64,000 nt of DNA from Aquila chrysaetos chrysaetos (GCF_900496995.4 NC_044029.1:3224001-3288000), one strand, 5' to 3'. Shown: positions 25,755 to 38,400, numbered from the stretch's first letter. A program made the numbers and translations. Notes: generated by a model not told the origin, from the letters alone.

Positions 25755-26959
25755 TCTCAAAAAGTCTACTTCCAAGTATGCAGGACTGGTTTAACAGTTT
25801 CTTATTGTATAAAGCAGCCACTATACAAACATTGGACTATTATAATGCACCTTTACAAGAACATCATCCAGGTTAGTTCTGTAACTAGCAACTCAGACCA
25901 TTTTTAGCAATAGTTGCTAATAACTGTTACTCTTAAAAGCCCTGAAGCAGTAGCACTATTGTGAACTAACCCCAAGGAACTGCCTCTGCAAATTCTGCTA
26001 TCAATCTGACGCTGAAAAGCAGCTCAATAGTTCCAGAAACCTTTGTAAATTCCACCTCTTTGAGAATTTATTCCAGCAGCAATTATCATCCACAGAGTAT
26101 ACTGGGAAAATCTGTCACCAGTGTAGATTCAAATTTTAAAAATTCACCTCAGGAAGACTAAAAATTGGCTCAATGGGTGCAATTAAAATACTAAGCCTCA
26201 CTGTAGCCTGTTACTGAAAATGAGCTATGAAAAAAAATCCAGGCTTCAGGAAATACTACTGTTACTTCTAGTACACTAGCTGAAAAATGCATACAGTTGA
26301 AGAAATATTTTTGCTCCATATATGCTTAGCTATACTGAACTCTTTCACAGCAAGCTATTCCTTACATTTCTAAAAAGCAAGAGTTTGGGTTTTTTAAGCA
26401 ATACATTTATAATACTGTCAAGTATCAACAATTGATCAGACTTTTCTCTTGGTGGACTAGTAAATCTATGGTAGCCAATTTAGTAGAAGCCATATCAACA
26501 TCCAGCTCCATATAGTTGTATTTATTTATTATTACTCTAAAAAAACAAAACCAAAAAACCCCCACCAAGGAAACCAGCAAAAGATTTTGCTTCTGCTATT
26601 GTATATTTGCTCGGTGCATGTACAAGCTGAATGACTACCAGCAATTTCAATGCAACAAAATTATTACTGCTATATTATAAAATCCACTCTATGTTCTCAA
26701 TTACCTCTTAGAACAGCTCCTACTGAAAGAAATTCTAATATACGTGAAAGACTAAGCACCATTAAGAACGACACAAGTAGTACATGTCTGGTAGTAACAA
26801 ATATCTGATATTACTTGAATACAAGGAACTTGCCTAAGAAACTGGGAATTTCCTACAGCCAAGCCACAGCTTATTTGACTGCAAATACTTTTACAGTTAG
26901 TAATAATGAAGCGGCAAGCAAACAGCATAAGAAACCATAGTGCTGACTTTTTAATATCT

Positions 26960-27180
26960 GTACAGAATAAATAAATTCATAATTGATCAATTATATATTC
27001 AAGCGGGGAAACACAATGCTAGCCTTTCATTGTCAATTGACATACAGTCTCATCACCAGAGAGCACAAATGAAATGCTAATGGCAGAGAAGATGAATGCC
27101 AATTTCCCTCACTTTGCTCCAAGTTTCAGTGGCTCTCTACAATAAAAGATAGCTGTTTGTGGAGACTGGCTTGTTCCATA
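26960..27180. promoter_or_regulatory. candidate cis-regulatory element with two near palindromes
   Basis: ATAATTGATCAATTAT (26979-26994) is a perfect 16-base palindrome containing two inverted TAATTG/CAATTA homeodomain-type cores. TGTCAATTGACA (27031-27042) is a perfect 12-base palindrome with two inverted TGTCA cores of the MEIS/TGIF type. An octamer-like ATGCTAAT follows near 27075. The segment is free of simple repeats. The regulatory role is inference; the palindromes themselves are seen directly. Confidence 0.25.
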
Positions 27181-28914
27181 CCATTAACTCAGAACAAAAC
27201 ATATTTTTAGTGGGACAGCAGTGTTTACTTGTAAGAACTGATGAATTGTACACCACCATTTATCACTTGTAGACAAAGACATTCAGGCACAATTTTGGAC
27301 ATAAATCAAGGTACATGCTCCTAAATAAAAAAGGGATTGCTTAAGTCCCTAAAACTGCATAGATTGAGGTCAGATTGGCCATAGCAACCAAGAATGGTAC
27401 TTAGGCCTCCAGTAAGACTTAGCAACCAATAAATGAGCTCAGATCTCTTTTCATCTCCACTGGTGTGAAAGCCAAAATTAAAAAGATTAGATCACGCTGC
27501 ACCCATCACAATAGACTTCACAGTGAAAAAGTCATTTCTAGCCTTTGATTCACATCCAATAAATAACATTCATCCCTTCCATAATGAACAACTTTCAAAG
27601 TAAATTGAATCTCCATAGTGCTGCTTTCCCTTGCTGCACCGTATTTACATAACAATATATCACAGGAAGCTCAGAGTGGGTCTTGCAAATGGAAGACGCG
27701 TCTTTAGCGCTGATTACACTATATTCAGCTTTAAAACGCTTACCATTTAAACGTGATCCACTGAAGATTAAAATAAATAATAAACAATGCTTTAAATCTT
27801 GCGGTATGAAACTTTGTCATTATTTCAATATGGAAATTTCATAGTAAACAGCTCCCTCCCCCTTTCCTTTCCAGTCCTTCCATTTGAGGATATTCAGCAA
27901 ATTCTACTTTCCAGGAGCGCTGATGATACTATCTGTCTAGCGTTTCCAGGAAAAGGGATAGTACACTATTTCATTTTTACTGCCTCTTTCCACACTGTTG
28001 CTATTCTCTTTTATATATATATTTTCAAGTACTCCGACAATTCTTTTTAATGTTCCGAACACATCGGTCACCTATTACTCCAACCTCACACAAAGCATTA
28101 GGTATTGCTGTTTTCCCTCTCCCTAGAGCAGTAGTTATTTGTAAATAGGTGAAGCTGATCACAGCTGCAGGAAGCTAACGCAGATCTAACACACGAAATC
28201 AGAAAACACATCCAGCAAATGTTCACGTTGTATTGTCACTGCATGCCCTGTATTTCCCGGACTTGATTTGTCATTCTTACAAATGGATCATCATTCCCTT
28301 CTTACTGCAGGTTGCATAAACTGACATTTAAAGGAAAGTGTTCGAAAGCAATAGATTGAAACAAAAAGTCTACACCTAATTAAAAATATGCAGAAATAAT
28401 TTCAGTCCTCTGCAGCAACAACTCATGTAGATTATACTATTTGAACTCAGCAGGGAACCTCATTAATTTTTAAAACTCCCTGACCCCGGTGCAGTTAAGG
28501 GTGTAAAAATAATTACAAATTAGGGTTGAGGGAGCACTGCTTTAATATTGCATGTGTGCTATCAGCTACACAACATTTTATCGAATATGGATATTTATTA
28601 CAGCTAAGCATAATTTTAACGTAGCCAAAATGAAGCTGCATGGTTAATTTTAAAAATGCAGATGTTAGAAATGGTATCTTTTTAAGAACGTAACTATAGT
28701 AGCCACCACTTCCACGGAAAAAACCCTGCCTGCTTTCTGCAAACATTCTCGTAACACAAAGCACAGCAATTACAGGTTTAAAAGCTAGTAACAGCCTAGA
28801 TACGGCCGTACACCGAAATATTTCTATAACAAGGCACGTTTGCAGCCTAACAATTTCTAACTTATTTAGAAGGCTATAAAACACTTGGCTGAGAGTATAA
28901 ATATTCTCTCTTAC

Positions 28915-29230
28915 CTAAAACTTGTCAGAAGAAAGATCCTTCTCCATTGTTGTCACCTCCAGTGCCCCCTCTTGCCACCATGGAGATTGGTTCTGCTATG
29001 TTTATTGCTCTGTGCCTCAGTTACAGCCGTGACACTAATCTGCCCGCACAGACCAGCACAGGGGCGCGCGCGCGTGTGCGCGAGAAGCGAGCCTGCCGAC
29101 TTCAGGACCGGGAACCTAAACCTCAGGCCAAGTCAAGGCTGAATGAAAATGATCAAAGCTCTGTCCCTCATCAACAGAGTAGACAAGATTTCCCCCCCCC
29201 AGCCCGCCTCCCCCCAATGAGCAGTAGGGC
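28915..29230 (-). promoter_or_regulatory. possible minus-strand promoter and first exon
   Basis: Read on the minus strand, CATTGG (inverted CCAAT, 29214-29218) is followed by GGGGGGAGGCGGGCTGGGGG, a Sp1/KLF-type GC box. A CpG-rich segment at 29040-29110 comes next, and then TTTTAG|GTAAGAGA, a good donor with the last exon base at 28915. The intervening sequence has stop codons in all frames, so an exon here would be largely untranslated. Several promoter-like parts occur in the right order, but each alone is common. No downstream exon was tied to it. Confidence 0.25.
29064..29082. other. alternating GC/GT tract, Z-DNA-type sequence
   Basis: Nineteen bases alternate strictly between purine and pyrimidine (GCGCGCGCGCGTGTGCGCG). 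This is the classical sequence pattern for left-handed Z-DNA under negative supercoiling. It sits inside the CpG-rich segment of the putative minus-strand first exon. Confidence 0.7.
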
Positions 29231-29299
29231 TGTCAGTAGGGATTCCCACTAAAAAGCCTCTAACGGAGGCAGACCTTCTCCAGACTGCTAGTGCCTGCC

Positions 29300-31100
29300 C
29301 AGCAGTCCGTGCGGAATACAGGTAGCTATTGTTCCTGAGACAGATATGTAGCCAGCCACTCAGACTCTGACAGATCTCAACAAACCAGCGAGCCTGCCTT
29401 CAGTTTAACTCTTTATTTACTAGTGCTTCACTTTTTACAAAGATCTCCTTTTGCCCTGGAGAGGGAGGGGCAGGGGGGAAAAAAAAAAAATAATCAGTAA
29501 GTTGTTCTGGTTTTGTTAAGAAAAATGTTTCAGGTTTCACGTACATAGGCAGTAATCCTATGCAAATTTAGGAGTATTGCTTTTAATTTTGAAACCTCAT
29601 CTCTTCTGGTGTTGGACAACACAGCAATAGCACACTTCAGCAGTGAAACAGGATTCCAATTCTGTAAGGTAAATAACTCCTGCTCTGCCTTCCTCTGAAT
29701 TCTCATAATTCATGGGGAAATAAAACAGTTTGAATAGATAACATGCATCTTTGCTCAAATATTCTAGGTGTTAAGAAACACAGCAATTTAGGGCAAATGC
29801 TTCAGCAGTTTTTCCACCAGAAATCAGTTTTCAGCATTGACTAGAAATGAAGTTAGTGTCTCCGAGAGAAAACTGTGCTAAGCAAGTAGATAGTTAGCCA
29901 ATTAGTTGGCATAAGAAGCAGCAGATACTCCTTTCAGTCTTGCAGCAGTTTTATATTTTGATAAGGAGATTTTACTTGCACAAAAAGGGGTTTTTTTAAA
30001 TTTTATATGACATGAAGCTTAAGAATTTATTCACAAAGACACAGTCAATGAAGCTGTTACAGAAAATATCCTGACATTTACGCTCTGCGTTTGACTTTTA
30101 GGAAGTAACGCATTATTATATGAAAAGCTAATGATTCTGCATTCTGCATAAATATTGTATAAGTACAGCCCAGGTGTAGCCTTCAGCTTTAAAATGCTTT
30201 TCCCCCTTCTGTTTAAGCCAGTCTTAACTTCATTTCATGCAGGTTGCAGTAGGATGCGTATGTGCATGGGTATACTTGCCTTTGGGTGGGTGGGTTGGAT
30301 TGGTTTAGGGCTATTTTAAGGTGTAAAGGTTGAAGATGTCAAGAAAACTTTTCACATGGCAGTAAAATCAGGTTTATAAAATGGAGGTTGTTTAAAAAAT
30401 ATTCATACTCCTAACATGAGTGCAAATTAGAGACATGACATCAAACCCAGTATTTTAACCTGGCAGAACCCATCAACTCAGAGAAGCCTCCCTACCCATT
30501 ACATAAATAATCATTTTACCAGCAACTTCAAAATGACACGTTAAAAAAACTGCACGCAATTTATTCTGAAAGTTGCCAATGGTCACTTTATAGTGTTTCA
30601 AAGCAATCTTTTCTGCATGTTTGAGAATTTAATTACACTCCTACAAAAATGCCAGGCGTCCAGTGCCTTTCAAAATTCTTCCAGCGCAGCGAGGAAACAA
30701 GCAGACAAACAGGAAAGCAAACCAGTGTTATTCAGTGTAACGCACTCTGTGTGGTAGAATACCTCTAGACTACCCGATGCGTTTTAAAGAACCAGGACTC
30801 TGCATTCACAAACCCTGTGGCTGTTTCATTCCAGAGTACCTCGTTCCTGTCAATTGAAGTGTCAGTCCTTAAGGACAGAGACATCCATTGGACTGTATTT
30901 TTTTATCATCAGCTTATGTAAATGCCTGGTGTTATGTAGGAAGAAAAGCTTTCAGTCATAAATATATTTACAAATTAATAGTATTCTTAGATAAAAAGAT
31001 GAATTTATTACAAATTCTGAAGCATTCTGCACCGGTTTCTCTTCTGTTTTGAGCAAACAGGTAACGAACTGTTGCCACTAAACAGAATTAAAAATTGCCG
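29300..31100. other. noncoding stretch, no gene recognised
   Basis: AT-rich, with an A run near 29481-29490 and few repeats. No open frame of note and no interspersed repeat were recognised. It could include conserved noncoding sequence or 3'UTR, but nothing in the sequence decides this. Confidence 0.5.
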
Positions 31101-31109
31101 GGGAAATAT

Positions 31110-31735
31110 ACGCCAGGCAGATCCTCAGCTGCTAGTGTAGAGCGTGGAGGAGCTGTGCCAGCCCCTCGCAGGTGAGAACGTGGCCATGAAGCCGCAACAC
31201 CAAAGGGCTATGGAGTACGCGTTACTGCCTGGAAACGTCTGCCCTACCCCGCATGCGTATACCACTGCAAAATGGAGACCACGGCTGCTGCGCCGTGGAA
31301 AGAGCGGTCTGAAGCCCTGCCGAGGACCACGCGACAAGCTCCCGAGCACGGTCCTCTCTGATTTCAACCTCTGGTTGGGCCTCGCTCAATGTAACACCCT
31401 GCGATATTTCACCCTGAGCCGAGCCTCCCGCATGTCTTCCAGCGCCGAGTTATCCCGGGGCATCCTCATCGGCTGCTGGCTTGGTACCTACACGAACACG
31501 CGCGCCGTTCAAAAAAACAACACAGCATTAAAAAATACGGCTTTACGGGAGGATGAAAAGGAAAACTTTCTGCAGCGAGCTCATGTCAGAGCTGGGCACC
31601 TCGCGGGAAGACGGAGAAGTCGGCGCTTGCTACGAAGGCGTGACCTCCTCCTCCTCAGAAACCCTCCCTGCTTTTACTGGAGCGATCCCCAGGCTGCATC
31701 CGTGAGGGAAACAACTTTCTTCAGGTTTTGAGACA
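31110..31735 (+). other. CpG-rich patch with longest open frame (181 codons from ATG)
   Basis: A plus-strand frame is open from before 31144 to a TGA at 31729-31731. The first ATG in frame is at 31186, with G at -3, giving 181 codons. The predicted protein is basic, with Arg/Leu-rich stretches near its C-terminal third. It shows no signal peptide, membrane segment or domain I recognise. The DNA is rich in CpG, which depletes stop codons, and the opposite strand is also partly open. A donor-like CTCGCAG|GTGAGA at 31170/31171 suggests this could instead be a CpG-island first exon. Whether it is an orphan gene, a lncRNA exon or chance cannot be settled from sequence. Confidence 0.2.
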
Positions 31736-31916
31736 AGAGCGGCGGGAAGTATTCTGCCCAAAGACTTTCTGCACTCTCTGGAGGTCGCCTTTGAGCAGGA
31801 AAATGGCCACTCTTCCCAGCCAAGTCTGCCCCAAGTCACCGGTAGCAGACGCCTTGCTATAAGTACAAATGATGGGATTTATGTAAAGGGTGATGTTTGT
31901 TTATACTGATTGGTGC

Positions 31917-31949
<33 letters not shown>

Positions 31950-32038
31950 CCCACACAAGCACAGAGCGGGGAGGAAAAGGGGGCTGCTTAAGGGGAAGGA
32001 AAAGCAAGGCTTTTTTTCCTTTTTTTTTTTTTTTTTTT
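31917..32038. repeat. paired long T tracts
   Basis: T23 at 31917-31939 and T19 at 32020-32038 (after T7-CC) flank about 70 bases of mixed sequence. No retroposon body was recognised between them. Confidence 0.75.
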
Positions 32039-33627
32039 AATTGTACAGCTCATCTAATAAAAGCAGGCATTATGGGCACAATGTTATCCAACATTGGATA
32101 ACTAGTCTCATGTACCGTAGTATATTTGAACAGTTTGAATTGATTTCCCAAAAGGAGAGCATAAAGCAAGCCAGGTATGTCCTGTATAAAAATCCTGCGT
32201 CTGAGAAATTTGCTTGAGAACAGACTGCTGGAGTCATTTCTTTCAGCTAACCCACACAACCCCACTCCGGTGAACAAAGCCACATACCGGTATCACGTAT
32301 CCATTTTCCTTTGGAGATTCCATTTTAATGATTCTTCAGTAAATACCTTTGTATTTAGAAATTATTCATACCAGATATAAAAAAAAGCACAGTGTTTCAG
32401 TAACTAACTGTGTGACAGAGGTGAAAAGCACATAATGTATTCAAGTATGCAACCTCAATTAACCTTTTGCCTCAGTTTGTGGACAAGACTATCTATAAAA
32501 AGTGAGCTCTCCCTGTGATCAAAAATCAGTTTTACAACTTCACATCATTTGTGGCTAGTTCCCTATATAAAAGAACATAACATGAGGAGATCTCTATGAG
32601 CTGCAATTCAAATTTAACTCACTCTTATTCTTGATCTTCATTTCCTTAATATAAAAGCTATTGTAAAACATCATATGAGAAAGCACTGATTTATTTTTTT
32701 TTAAAAAACAAAATGTATTTATTTAAATCGTGGTAGCTAGACTTTACTTATCTCAGAAATTACTGAAAAACATAAGATAGCAAACATAAAGATATAAAAA
32801 TATTTAGACTGGAGCCAGTGCCTGTTTTGCTTCGGATGTAGGCAAGTACAGCCCGTAGTTTAGAAAAGAACTTGTGATTAACATATACTCAACTATGTTT
32901 GTACACTGTAATATAAAACAACCAGGAATTACAGTTGATAAAGTATCCTTAGCCTTCCCAAAATTTGATATGTATATTATTAATGAAATAGCTTTTCTTT
33001 AAAATGCTGTGCTAAAGAGCACAACTTTTTTTTCCCCTCAACTCTTTCACAGAAACATAATTAGGGTATTGCATTCTCCACTAGATGCTTTGTGAAAGCA
33101 AATGTCAGGGATTACGACTCAGCAAGATAATTACAAACATTCTACATAATAACATAGGAAACCAGCATCAGAGGTACATTTCACCAGTTCATGTTCCTCT
33201 TACAGATTACACTTTCGATACGTGATCTGTTGGGAAAAATGAGTAGAAGTTGACGGTATCTTTTTTTTTTTTCCTCCCCCATTTACTTTAGAGCTATCAT
33301 CAGCAGACCAAACCACTGTTCAAATAAACACTTTTCTTTTTGTAAGGTTTCACATTCTGAATCCCAAATACATACTTTACAAAACCTCCCCCCAGTCAAC
33401 ACTGAGCCCAAACACTTACCTAGCTAACTGGTAGTACATGAATTACAGCAAGAGGGCATATTCACACATTGTTGAGTAAATTAAACCATCTCTTTTGAAA
33501 AAGTTTACTTTTCAAACCAATCTTGTACCCAGTTCCATAGCAAGAAAAGATATAAACAGAATTATCAGAACAAGACATTTCCTTATAAAAAATCCTAAAC
33601 AAACAAACAAAAAGCCCACAAAAAATA

Positions 33628-33657
33628 CCCCAACCCCTCCTCCTGCCCCCCTCCCCC
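33628..33657. other. C-rich tract (G-rich on minus strand)
   Basis: Four runs of at least four C are separated by AA, TCCTCCTG and T. On the minus strand this is close to the canonical G-quadruplex pattern, except that one loop is 8 bases. Confidence 0.5.
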
Positions 33658-34874
33658 AAAAAAGTGATGAATATGAACAGAATTTTTCCCCTTGCTTCCT
33701 TAAGAACAGTGGTTTATGTAGGCAGACTACATTACAGATATTCCAGTCTGACAATTCACTTGTTAGCAGGAATTTATATTGATCAATTGTTTTCATCAGC
33801 TTAGATGGATTTGGACCTACCGCTTTAAGCGCTGATCCACGGGAACTGCTGGTTTCGAAAGGCCATAAGTAAAGTAGCTGGATGGAGAAAAAAAACAGTC
33901 AGGACTGCCCCTGTAGCTTCAACCTGCCGTGCATAGTTTTATTCCTCGGAATCTTTTGATAAAAGTCAGAACACAACATGATTTATTAATGTAGCAAAGT
34001 CATTACAATTCAGAGCTAAAAATGTTATTGGACTTCCCTCCAGCTAGTGCTGTTTAAGGAAGCCTTTAAAAAGCAATTTAATTCCATTCCACAAAGTCAA
34101 ATTTTCTCCACAGATAATTGGTTTTCATTATATGTATAAAAAGCTGCAATGAAGCCAATATGTCAAACTATATCTTTTTTAGGATTTATATTTATTGCTG
34201 AAAGACTGACCTGCTCTTGCAAGAATTGTATTGTCTCTGTTTTTCTACTGGTAACCTGAAATCTTTACTGTTAATAACATAAGCACACACTATAGTAGCA
34301 TTCACCAATGTACCATGAAATCTGAATATAATCAAGAATTCTTCTGGCCTCTCACATTTATAGCCAAATAATTTCATGCTGTCATCTGCCACAGATTAAA
34401 TCTACGTATATAAACTTGTTCAATAAGAGTTAAAACATTCACACTGCTTTGAGAGCTTGAAACACTTAGTTGGAAAGTACTTGCCTGGCTCAGGTCATAA
34501 TCAGTATATTTTAAAACTGCCATACTAAAACAAATATTAAAGCCTGTTATTGTGTGTATATATATAATATGCAATAATATGTATTACCACTGGGCATGTT
34601 TATATTCAAAGAGCCTAGGAACAACGTGCTCTTTAGAGTGTCTTGAAACATCAAACTTGCAAAGCTTATACACTAATTACAGCACAGCAGCAAAACAAAG
34701 AAATCCAAAAGCTAGCAAAGTTGGAAATGCAAAAACAGGCACGAAATTTTTCCATCATTAAAAAACTTCACACAAAACCCACACTCATTCAAGCCCTGAT
34801 CTTGTTTACAGCAGATACGTATGACTAAAAATAATCTTCAAGCTAAAGCAACCAAATGCAATAAAAATACTTAC

Positions 34875-35192
34875 CAGATATCTTGCTTAGAATTCGTGCC
34901 TTTTTCTTTTTTTTTTAAATAAGACAAGGAGATTCAAATTTAAAAGCTGTATTAGTTACTGTACTCCTGTTCCTGCAGCTCTTCAGTTGTAGGTACGGAG
35001 CAGCTTGGCTGGTATTGTTTAGAGATAAAGAGAGTGGCCTGTGTGAGCCAAGATATTCTGTACTGTCTGAGGATCTCTGCAGGGCTCTTAAACTCCTCCA
35101 CCGAGACAGGTATTTTTGCTGTCTGTTGTCCAAAGAGGTTCATCAGAGCTCTTACAGTCACCTTCATTTTTCAGTCGTGGAGGCCCTGTGTG
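34875..35192 (-). other. candidate minus-strand exon of unknown product
   Basis: On the minus strand, CCTCTCTCCTCTCAG|CACAC is a good 3' splice site, with the exon starting at 35192. ATATCTG|GTAAGTATTT is a strong 5' splice site, with the exon ending at 34875. A frame from an ATG at 35165-35167 is open for 71 codons (to 34952), with balanced codon use and residues such as KIPVSVEEFKSPAEIL. It stops before the donor. The region is unusually open in all minus frames, so coding status is doubtful. It fits a terminal or noncoding exon, a decayed pseudogene or chance. I do not recognise the peptide. Confidence 0.2.
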
Positions 35193-35410
35193 CTGAGAGG
35201 AGAGAGGCTTCTTTCTCTCAGTATTTATTTGCTTTTGGATTGGAGGAAGAGGCTCAGAGATTTTCAATTTGAGATCAAAGACAGGCGCATGCAATGGGAC
35301 GAAACATAGTTTTCTCAGTTGTGCTCAGAATAGTAGTCCCTGAGTTCCCACATTCAGCGTTCCCAACTCCATAAGCTTCATGGGGAAAGAAAGATGGATA
35401 GTTATATATA

Positions 35411-35455
35411 TACACGCACACAGGCGCACACAGACACACACACACACAGAGACAC
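35411..35455. repeat. imperfect (CA)n microsatellite
   Basis: A CA/CACG/CAGA-interrupted dinucleotide tract is preceded by (TA)n. The interruptions suggest an older, partly decayed array. Confidence 0.85.
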
Positions 35456-35459
35456 ATTT

Positions 35460-38400
35460 TAAATATATTAGTTTTCCCCCTTGCAGCACTGCAGTCTCTC
35501 TATTGTCGAATAATAACTGTATCTGAAAAGAAAGCACTTAATAAGGCTAAGGTCAGACTGCTTAGACTTGGCATTTGCTGCGATAACAAATCAGAAATGA
35601 TAGCATCGTACAGATTTATGAATTTTTTGCCCCCGCAGTCACAAACATCAGACGTTTACTTTATAAAGAAAGCTTTTAGATTCTTCCTGCAGTTTCCATA
35701 GTGATTTCATTTTTTCCCTTTTATCACAGATTGGCTGAAGTACTGCTACCCTTTGTGCTTTAAAAGGCTTGTGCTACCAACTGTCGATATAAAGGCACTG
35801 TAGCTAAAGCACACATGCAACACACACTGTCAGAAATAATTGAAATAGATAAATGCTGGTGAAAAAAGGTTTCGGTATTTTCTCTGCTTGTCCTGAAGTG
35901 TACAGTAGAATAGTTTTTCTTCTGAATAAATGTAATTAACTTGAGCCAACCATACTACTGTTCCGTTTCCCATAACCTATGATTCTTCTATTAGAGCACT
36001 CATCACACAAAAAATAATCTCTTCACAAAAAGCTTTAATACGGCTTACATCATGCAAAATGCCTATGCTCGTTAGATACAAACAAAAGCACTTTCATTAA
36101 TTTTTTGAATCTTTTCAAGACAATGCTTATGCCACTGATATTTTTCCTCTTTCTAATAAGTTTATTCTTTTAGAGAACATGATGGTTTAAGGAACAATTA
36201 CACTGTTTCTGGCAAAGCAAACAATGCTCTCTCTTGCTGGAAAGATAACCACCTTTCAAAGTAAGCCTAAAGGATTAGTTTCTATTTAACCCCTTGCTAA
36301 ACAAATGAGACTGTCATCTCCTCAACAAAACAGAACTCAGCTAAGTAAACACTTTTATTCAGTTATCATGCCTTTAAAAATGTAGTCTTTAGATTGCAGA
36401 ATGTGGGCATAGTATTTCCCTACCCCTCTTTCAACCAGCTTAATAGAGAGTGAGTGCGTGGTTAACCCCAGCCAGTTGCTCCAGTCTCCTGAGAGTTTCT
36501 ATTCTTGTAAGTCAGAAACCGTCTAACTTAGTAAAAATACTGAATTATATCATGTAGTGTTAAATATCTTACAAAAACTCTGAGAGATGGAAATTTTCCA
36601 GGTGACTATAAAAATAATGAGATTCCTTATTTTCATACAAAACTGGCAAAGTTAATGCAAAATTCACAGGGACAAATATTTTAAAAGCCTACAGAATACA
36701 GTACAGTTAAACAGATAACTTAGAAAAAAAGAGAGAAATCAGGCAACTTTCTTTTGGATGCATTTATGACAATGAATTATTTATTGCCAAACAGATTATC
36801 TACAGAAAACTATCAAACTCCCTGTTTTACGGTCAAGTCTTTATGAGGGGAATTATACAACTGACTTTTCCTGTTGGGATATTAAAATCCACCATTAGGC
36901 ATTCACATCCACTAAACAGGCACTAACTGTGAGCACGACGTACGTTAATACCTAACTGCCAGTAAAGTTTATTGGAAGAAAGAGTTTGCAGCATGGTGTA
37001 AGTGAAGGACTAAACGTAAATCAATTACCAACAGAGATTTAAAATAAAAAGCAGACAGTTATTAAGATTACGTTGATTACGGACATACCCCACAGGTGGT
37101 CCTGGTCAAAATCGATACGGACAGACGCAGCGGTCTTGGGGAAGATGCAGGTACAGCTGATGCTGCCCTGGGACAAGCGGGTGGGCTAGCCGAGCTCCCG
37201 AAGGTCCTGCTACCCCTCGGTAAGCAGCCACCAAACTGTCACTCGTAGCAAACCCAACAGAATCTGGACCTATTCCTCTTCGTACCTATTTTCCACCATA
37301 GCCATCTCAAGGGTCATTTAATGAGCCAGTTAAGCGCTGTATTCAAGTAATCAGCGTCATCTGACTTATGATGATAAATATTGTCTTTGTGCAGACTTTT
37401 CATGCGCTGGCAAGAAAAAATAAACCACACTAAACATTACTGATAAGAATCCCGACTTTCTGATAGGATTATGACTTTTCACACTCCCTTTTTTAAATGT
37501 TACAGTGATTTTAAAAACCTGCATGCACACATACCTCAACACAAACCTGTATCACTCTAGGAGAATTTCCATGCAACAAAGGGAAAACTTTGTTGTTTAA
37601 AAATAACTCATCAATAAAAAAAATATATGAAAAGGTTTTGTCCTAGAAGAGTAAGGATGAGAAATCTGTCTTTTACAATACAAAAATCATTGAAGCCAGT
37701 TTCATTCTACCTAGAAATATTAAATCATGTTCTCATAGGACTTTCTTTCCAAACTTTACATATGTAAGATGTTCAAACGGTTCCTGCAAGATTCTGGCAG
37801 GCAAGGCAACTGACTTTCTGGGGATTGTATAAAACTGTTGAATTTATCCACCGTCTTTGTCTAAGCCAGGGAACCCTCAGGAAATTATTTTTACAGAAGA
37901 AAAACACAAACTAAGGGGTTTTTTAGCCGTTAGGGACTAAACAGGGCATTTGAAATGAAGAGTTGACTAACAGTCTAAGTTGAAAAAGAATTTCATGCTC
38001 CTTTACACACGGCTTTGCATATTCTCCTTGGAGAAAACTCTTAAATACAGCAGGAATGTGCTAACTAAAGGAAGTAAATATTTGTTGTTATAGGCTTTTA
38101 GTTAAATCTCTTTTAGTATAAATGATTCTTCAGTCATGCAGCTGACGGGCGTCCAGGACATTCACTCATTCTCTTCATCAAATAAGAAAAATAGGTCAAG
38201 CTGAGTGTGACAGTCCTTCCCCCCCTGCACTCCGCAGGTAGACCTCACGCAGACACTGTTTGTCTTTTAGCTTAGGCAGAAGAGGCTAATAGTTTTAGAT
38301 CCACACTTATTCATTAAAATACGTAGTAAAAAAAAAAAAAAAAAAAAAAAAATCTAAAGAGAATTCTCCTTCCTCAAGAGTTCTTCAGCAATGAGACCCT

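Larger units (their letters stand above)
23580..28905. other. AT-rich noncoding stretch, no gene recognised
   Basis: This contains an A-rich (AAAAAT)n tract near 24430-24463, an (AAAT)n tract at 25727-25754 and the palindrome cluster at 26979-27042. No LINE, LTR or coding homology was recognised. Open frames such as minus-strand 28513-28884 (123 codons) are within chance length for this composition. Confidence 0.55.
31740..34870. other. AT-rich noncoding stretch, no gene recognised
   Basis: T runs lie at 31917-31939 (23 bases) and 32020-32038, about 80 bp apart on the same strand. A C-rich tract lies at 33628-33657. A minus-strand TTAGCTAG|GTAAGTG donor-like site lies near 33418, without a recognisable exon. 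No interspersed repeat was recognised. Confidence 0.55.

Noticed and set aside
35275-35537. Minus-strand frames rich in Cys-Val repeats
   Set aside because: They are translation of the (CA)n microsatellite.
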